This document shows positions 59,619-64,000 of a stretch of DNA of 64,000 nucleotides, piece after piece (the stretch's first letter is position 1; each line of letters starts with the position of its first letter). The notes under the pieces were generated by a model that saw nothing but the letters and a program-made list of their open reading frames with translations, made no database searches and was not told the origin of the DNA. The DNA comes from Acidovorax sp. NO-1 (lineage in GTDB: Bacteria > Pseudomonadota > Gammaproteobacteria > Burkholderiales > Burkholderiaceae_C). The DNA lies in contig NZ_AGTS01000075.1 of NCBI RefSeq assembly GCF_000238595.1, positions 1-64,000 on the forward strand. The letters are read 5' to 3'. The position numbers were made by a program, and so were the translations under genes.

Positions 59619-62525
59619 TCAACTGAACCAGTGCGCCGCCGGCGCGGGGCGGCCGAAGTGGTACCCCTGGCCGTATACGCAGCCCATGGCCAGGAGCACC
59701 TGGCGCTGGGCATCGGTCTCCACGCCCTCGGCGACAACGTCCAGGTTGAGCGCCCGCCCCAGGCTGAGCACCGCATCAATGATGGCCACACTGCGCGACG
59801 GCTGGGCCTTGTCCAGCTCGCCGGTAAAAGAGCGGTCGATCTTGATCATGGACAGCGGGAACCGGTGCACATGGCCCAGTGATGAATAGCCGGTGCCAAA
59901 GTCATCCAGCGCCGTGCCCACACCTGCGTCCTTGAGGCGCTGCAGGATCGCAGCCACGGCAGCGGGGTCGCCCAGCAGCGTGCTTTCGGTCACCTCGATG
60001 TGCAGCCTGGCCGGATCAAAACCCGTGCGCCGCAACAGCGCCAGGAGCGACCGGTCGAAGTCGCCATTGGCAAAGTGGCGCGCCGATACGTTCAGGGTCA
60101 GGAAGCCCCCTTCGTGCACCAGGGGTGCACCGGCCTCGCAGGCCAGGCCGTACAGATGCCAGTCCACTGATTCGATGAGCCCGGTCTGCTCGGCAATCGG
60201 CAGGAAGTCGCCCGGGGCCAGCAAGCCCCGCACCGGATGTTGCCACCGCACCAGCGTCTCATAGCCCACCACCTGACCATCTGCCAGGCGCACGATGGGC
60301 TGGAAATGCGGCACGATCTGCGCGGTCTGCAGCGCATCGCGCAGCTCCTGCTCCACCTGCAGCACGTCCATCGCAGCGCGCTGCTCGCGGTCATCAAACA
60401 GCACAAACCGCTGGCGCCCGCCCTCCTTGGCGCGGTACAGCGCCACATCGGCGTCGTGCAGCAGCTCGTCGATGGTCTTGTGGTGCGTCTTGCCCACTGC
60501 GATGCCGATGCTGACCGACAGGCGCAGGGCACGATCGCCCACCTGCACCATCTCCTGCATGCAGGTCTGGATGCGCTGCGCGATCTTGCAGGCCGTGGCC
60601 GGCTGCGGGCCGTCCTCCAGAAGAATGGCGAACTCGTCGCCCGACAGGCGGGCGGCCACGTCGGGGGTGCGCACGCACTGCAGCAGGCGGCGCGCCACCT
60701 CGCGCAACACGATGTCGCCAGCCTGGTGGCCCAGGCTGTCGTTGAACAGCTTGAATCGGTCCACGTCCAGGTACAGCAGCGCAAAGCCGCGTTGCGGATC
60801 GCGCCGGTGGGTGGCCAGCGCCCGCTCCAGCCGGTCGCGCAGATACACCCGGTTGGGCAGGCCGGTGAGGGGGTCGTGCATCACCTCGTGCTGCAGACGC
60901 GCTTCGACCTGCTCGCGCATGGCAATTTCCTGGCGCAGCTCCTGGGTGCGCTGCTGCACCCGCTGCTCCAGTTCGCTGTTGAGCGCGTGCAGGGCCTCCG
61001 CCTGCTGGCGGCGCTGCACGCTGGTGGCGATCTGGTGCGACACAAAGGTCAGCAACGCGGCATCCTGCTCCCCAAACATCAGGTCGGGGCGGTAGCTTTG
61101 CACCGTGACCACGCCCATCACGCCCTGGGCACCCAGCAGGGGCGCGCCCAGCCAGCACACCGTGGCCGTTGTACCTGTTTGCGACTGGATCGCCACCTCA
61201 CCGCTTGCGCGCAGCTGCTCAAGCCGGCCCGTGTCCACCAGCTGGGTTTGCCCCTGGCGCATGACGTATTCGCTCAGGCCGCGCGCCATGGGGCGGGTCT
61301 TCCCGCCCTCGCCCGCCACATCCACGCAGTAGGGAAAGTGCAGGGTGCTGCCGTCGTCCGACACCAGGGCAATGTAGAAATTCTCGGCGTTGATCAGCTC
61401 GCCCACGGCCGCGTGCAGGCTGCGGTAGAACTGGTCATCACTTTCCTGGCCATTGGCCAGTGCGGCGATGCGGTACAGCGTGGCCTGCAGGTGGGCGGCA
61501 CGCTCGCGCTCGGCCACCTGCGCCTGCAGTTGCTGGTTGGCAAAAGCAAGTTCGCGCGTGCGTTCCTGCACACGCCGCTCCAGGGCCTGACGCCCGTGTT
61601 TGCGCTCCAGCGCGGTCAGCACATGTTCGGCCACAAAGCCCAGCACCGCGCTGTCCGATTCGGTATAACCCAGCCCTTCGCGGTAGCTTTGCACCGCAAT
61701 GGCGCCCAGCACCTCTGCGCCCCGGCGCATGGGAACCCCCATGAAGTCCACCGACGGTGTGCCGACCACGGGGCCCCGCACGATACCGAGCTGGCGTGCC
61801 ACCTCCCATGCCGGGCCGCGCACGGAGCGCGCCTGCCGGATGATGGCCAAGGTGAAACTTTCCTTGAGATCGGCAGCGGGAATCTCCCGCTCGGGGTCGT
61901 ACATGCCCTCGTCCACCTCGTCCGCAAAATAGATGAAACGCAGGCTGTCACGCTGCGGCTCATACAGCGCAATGAAGAAGTTGCGGGCATACATCAGCCT
62001 GCCGATGATGTCGTGCAGGCCGCGCAGCATGCTGTCCATGTCCTGATCGGAAGAGGCGAGGTCCGCCATGGCAAACAGCGCCTGCTGCAACTGGCGCGAC
62101 TGCTCCAGGTGCTGCACCGAGGCCTGCAGGTTTTGCAGCGTCAGCAGCTCTGCCAGCCGCTGTGTGCACAGGCGCAATACACCTGCCGCCGCTGGGCTGA
62201 TCTGGCTGAGCGAGTCTGGCGCCGCCACCAGCACGGCCTGCGGGCCATCGGCGTCAGAGTGCAAAACGTGGCAAGACACTCCTTGCGCCTGGAGCAGCGC
62301 GGCCAGCGTGGACGGGAGCGGCAATGGCAATACCGCCGTGGTGGGCTCGCATGCCACATGATCCCCAGTCTGCCAGAGCACCGCATCGGCGTGCAGTCCA
62401 CACTCGGCAAGGCTGCTCAGTATTGCACTGGCAGCTGCAGGCACGGTGGTGGCCGCCAGCACCTGCAGTGCGCAAGCCGCCAGATCAGGCCCTGAGCCGT
62501 CCCTATCTTTCGCCATCCGATCCAT
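59619..62525 (-). CDS. GAF-GAF-GGDEF-EAL signalling protein
   Basis: 968 residues, ATG at 62525 with AAAGG upstream. Two GAF sensor domains (about residues 150-310 and 350-510) separated by coiled coils with RRVQERTRELAFANQQLQ, then a GGDEF domain (about 550-700) and an EAL domain (about 720-960). The cyclase signature is SGDEF, and RTPD five residues before it fits the product-inhibition I-site. The EAL signature is ETL, but the later metal residues (DDFGTGYSSL, KIDRSF, AEGVET) are intact. It probably makes and/or breaks cyclic di-GMP in response to a small molecule bound by GAF. No membrane helices, so cytosolic. Confidence 0.92.
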   Translation of the reverse strand: MDRMAKDRDGSGPDLAACALQVLAATTVPAAASAILSSLAECGLHADAVLWQTGDHVACEPTTAVLPLPLPSTLAALLQAQGVSCHVLHSDADGPQAVLVAAPDSLSQISPAAAGVLRLCTQRLAELLTLQNLQASVQHLEQSRQLQQALFAMADLASSDQDMDSMLRGLHDIIGRLMYARNFFIALYEPQRDSLRFIYFADEVDEGMYDPEREIPAADLKESFTLAIIRQARSVRGPAWEVARQLGIVRGPVVGTPSVDFMGVPMRRGAEVLGAIAVQSYREGLGYTESDSAVLGFVAEHVLTALERKHGRQALERRVQERTRELAFANQQLQAQVAERERAAHLQATLYRIAALANGQESDDQFYRSLHAAVGELINAENFYIALVSDDGSTLHFPYCVDVAGEGGKTRPMARGLSEYVMRQGQTQLVDTGRLEQLRASGEVAIQSQTGTTATVCWLGAPLLGAQGVMGVVTVQSYRPDLMFGEQDAALLTFVSHQIATSVQRRQQAEALHALNSELEQRVQQRTQELRQEIAMREQVEARLQHEVMHDPLTGLPNRVYLRDRLERALATHRRDPQRGFALLYLDVDRFKLFNDSLGHQAGDIVLREVARRLLQCVRTPDVAARLSGDEFAILLEDGPQPATACKIAQRIQTCMQEMVQVGDRALRLSVSIGIAVGKTHHKTIDELLHDADVALYRAKEGGRQRFVLFDDREQRAAMDVLQVEQELRDALQTAQIVPHFQPIVRLADGQVVGYETLVRWQHPVRGLLAPGDFLPIAEQTGLIESVDWHLYGLACEAGAPLVHEGGFLTLNVSARHFANGDFDRSLLALLRRTGFDPARLHIEVTESTLLGDPAAVAAILQRLKDAGVGTALDDFGTGYSSLGHVHRFPLSMIKIDRSFTGELDKAQPSRSVAIIDAVLSLGRALNLDVVAEGVETDAQRQVLLAMGCVYGQGYHFGRPAPAAHWFS

Positions 62526-62717
62526 TGACCGCCTTTCGCTGGTTGACCGCCACAGGCCCACACGGGCGCCAAAATCATGGCGCAAGCCGGGTCATCAAGG
62601 TTGAACAAATTGTATGCACCGGTGCGCTGCCTCCATTCCTGGCCCACCCACGCGCGCCCAATGCTTGGGCACAATAACCTCCTTTGCAAGACTCTGGCCC
62701 CGCGCAGCCCTCCCGCC

Positions 62718-63140
62718 ATGCCCATCTGGAAAAAACCCGCCACCCTGGCCATCATCAACGCCGCCAACCACAACACCGCTGCCGAGCACCTGGGCATCGA
62801 GATCACCGAGCTGGGCGATGACTTTGTGCGGGGCCGTGTTCCGGTGGACCACCGCACGGTACAGCCCTTTGGCCTGCTGCATGGCGGGGTGAGCGTGGTC
62901 CTGGCCGAGACGCTGGGCTCCATCGGCGCCTACTACGCCAGCCCCGAAGGCCACCACGCGGTGGGCCTGGACATCAACGCCAACCACCTGCGCTCGGCCA
63001 CCAGCGGCTGGGTCACGGGCACCGCGCGGCCCGTGCACGTGGGCCGCACCACCCACGTGTGGCAGATCGAGCTGGCCAACGATGCGGGCGAGCTGACCTG
63101 CGTGTCGCGCCTCACGATGGCGATCCTGGCGCCCCGCTGA
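62718..63140 (+). CDS. Hotdog-fold acyl-CoA thioesterase (PaaI/YdiI-like)
   Basis: 140 residues, ATG at 62718. Single hotdog domain: PFGLLHGGVSVVLAETLGSIGA with the catalytic acid on the long helix, then DINANHLRS and GWVTGTARPVHVGRTTHVWQIE. Close in style to the MenI/YdiI group. In a ubiquinone-using beta-proteobacterium it is more likely a general or PaaI-type thioesterase. Divergent from the GGDEF-EAL gene. Confidence 0.88.
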   Translation: MPIWKKPATLAIINAANHNTAAEHLGIEITELGDDFVRGRVPVDHRTVQPFGLLHGGVSVVLAETLGSIGAYYASPEGHHAVGLDINANHLRSATSGWVTGTARPVHVGRTTHVWQIELANDAGELTCVSRLTMAILAPR

Positions 63141-63203
63141 TCCTGCGACGCCCAGCCCGCGCCACGCGTCTTTTCCTGCGCCTTGGCGCCGCTCGGGCAG
63201 CGC

Positions 63204-64000
63204 CTAACCCGACGTGATCGAGCGCATGGGAGCCGGCGCTGGCAAGGTGTGCAGCGCTTCGCCATCGTCCGCCTGCGACAGCTTGAACACCTGCACCGCC
63301 CCGGCCAGGCGCGTGGCCTGCTCGCGCAGGCTTTGTGCGGCGGCGGCGGATTCCTCCACCAGCGCGGCGTTCTGCTGCGTCATCTGATCGAGCTGGTTGA
63401 CGGCGGTGTTGACCTGGCCGATGCCGTCGGACTGCTCGCCCGAGGCCGCAGTGATCTCGCCAATGATGTCGCCCACCCGTTTGACGGACCCCACGATCTC
63501 GTCCATCGTGCTGCCCGCGTTCTGGACCAGGCGCGCGCCCGACTCCACCCGCTCCACCGACGCGCCGATCAGCGCCTTGATCTCGCGCGCGGCCTCGGCG
63601 CTGCGCCCGGCCAGCGAACGCACCTCGCTGGCCACCACCGCAAAGCCCCGGCCCTGTTCACCCGCGCGGGCGGCCTCCACGGCCGCATTGAGCGCCAGGA
63701 TGTTGGTCTGGAACGCGATCGAGTCGATCACGCCGATGATGTCGGCGATCTTGCGCGAGCTCTGGTTGATGTCGCCCATGGTGGTCACCACCTCGCCCAC
63801 CACCTTGCCGCCGCGTGCGGCCACCTCGGCGGCGGTGCTGGCCAGCTGGTTGGCCTGGCGTGCGGCGTCGGCCGACTGGCGCACGGTGGCGGTGAGCTGG
63901 TCCATGCTCTGCGCCGTCTGCGCCAGGCTGCTGGCCGTGGCCTCGGTGCGCGCTGACAGATCCTGGTTGCCGCTGGCAATCTCGGCGCTGGCGGTGGTGA
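63204..64000 (-). CDS. Methyl-accepting chemotaxis protein (C-terminal part only)
   Basis: The gene enters from the right edge; about 265 C-terminal codons are seen, TAG at 63204-63206. The signalling hairpin tip [43 protein letters not shown] is intact and coupled to CheA/CheW in the family. The end ([10 protein letters not shown]) lacks the NWETF-type CheR tether, so adaptation enzymes may be recruited by other receptors. The sensor and membrane parts lie outside the window. Confidence 0.95.
   Translation of the reverse strand, partial: TTASAEIASGNQDLSARTEATASSLAQTAQSMDQLTATVRQSADAARQANQLASTAAEVAARGGKVVGEVVTTMGDINQSSRKIADIIGVIDSIAFQTNILALNAAVEAARAGEQGRGFAVVASEVRSLAGRSAEAAREIKALIGASVERVESGARLVQNAGSTMDEIVGSVKRVGDIIGEITAASGEQSDGIGQVNTAVNQLDQMTQQNAALVEESAAAAQSLREQATRLAGAVQVFKLSQADDGEALHTLPAPAPMRSITSG

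Overview
This is a high-GC window from a chromosome of a beta-proteobacterium. Gene content (split NrdD, BCCT carrier, MinCDE, GTP-type PckG, quinol NorB with NorR, phenylpyruvate decarboxylase, UbiM) and several families of short palindromic intergenic repeats point to the Comamonadaceae, most likely Acidovorax or a close relative. That placement is inference from style and content; no rRNA marker is present. I see no tRNA, rRNA, CRISPR array, transposase or phage gene. Most of the window is housekeeping or metabolic, with small accessory modules between.

Layout. 1-3.8 kb: partial zinc-ribbon membrane protein, glutamate dehydrogenase, an Ala/Pro-rich unknown. 3.9-7.7 kb: two tRNA anticodon-loop modification genes (trhP/yegQ, ttcA) and a stand-alone homocysteine-methyltransferase half of MetH. 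7.7-13.4 kb: a frameshifted Sel1-like gene, a Phd/PIN toxin-antitoxin pair, recQ, and a HipA-like kinase gene. 13.4-23 kb: a frameshifted phenylpyruvate decarboxylase gene, then a low-oxygen/NO block: nrdG, a separate glycyl-radical subunit, nrdD (two NrdR boxes), a hemerythrin gene, norB (sigma-54 promoter) and divergent norR (three NorR sites).

23.1-25.6 kb: a tight three-gene operon of an ABC/SMC-type ATPase, a PIN-domain nuclease and an Rnl2-like RNA ligase, bracketed by inverted copies of the local palindromic repeat. This is the best candidate for an undescribed system: ATPase-gated RNA cleavage with resealing. 25.7-34.9 kb: threonine dehydratase, a 48-residue membrane protein, queC, pckG, a LysR regulator, a phosphoesterase, a universal stress protein and two fasciclin genes. 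34.9-42.9 kb: TetR and ArgP-like regulators, dadA, a b-heme-like membrane protein, a TetR/FMN-reductase pair, a DUF218 protein, an alpha/beta hydrolase lacking its nucleophile, a flavin reductase and a MOSC protein. 43-49.8 kb: minCDE, a DMT permease, a PhzF-like protein, a phosphatidylserine synthase-like gene and acetoacetyl-CoA synthetase. 49.9-64 kb: a TetR with matching operators before itself and before a small-peptide/hydrolase operon, a BCCT carrier, ubiM, a methyltransferase, a zinc-ribbon protein, a CoA-transferase, a GAF-GGDEF-EAL protein, a thioesterase and a partial chemotaxis receptor.

A repeat family of about 60-70 bp (core GCGCTTG-N3/5-CAAGCGC with TAGCTA arms) occurs eleven times. 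Nine copies are intergenic, often touching stop codons. Two lie in frame inside dadA and aacS and are translated.
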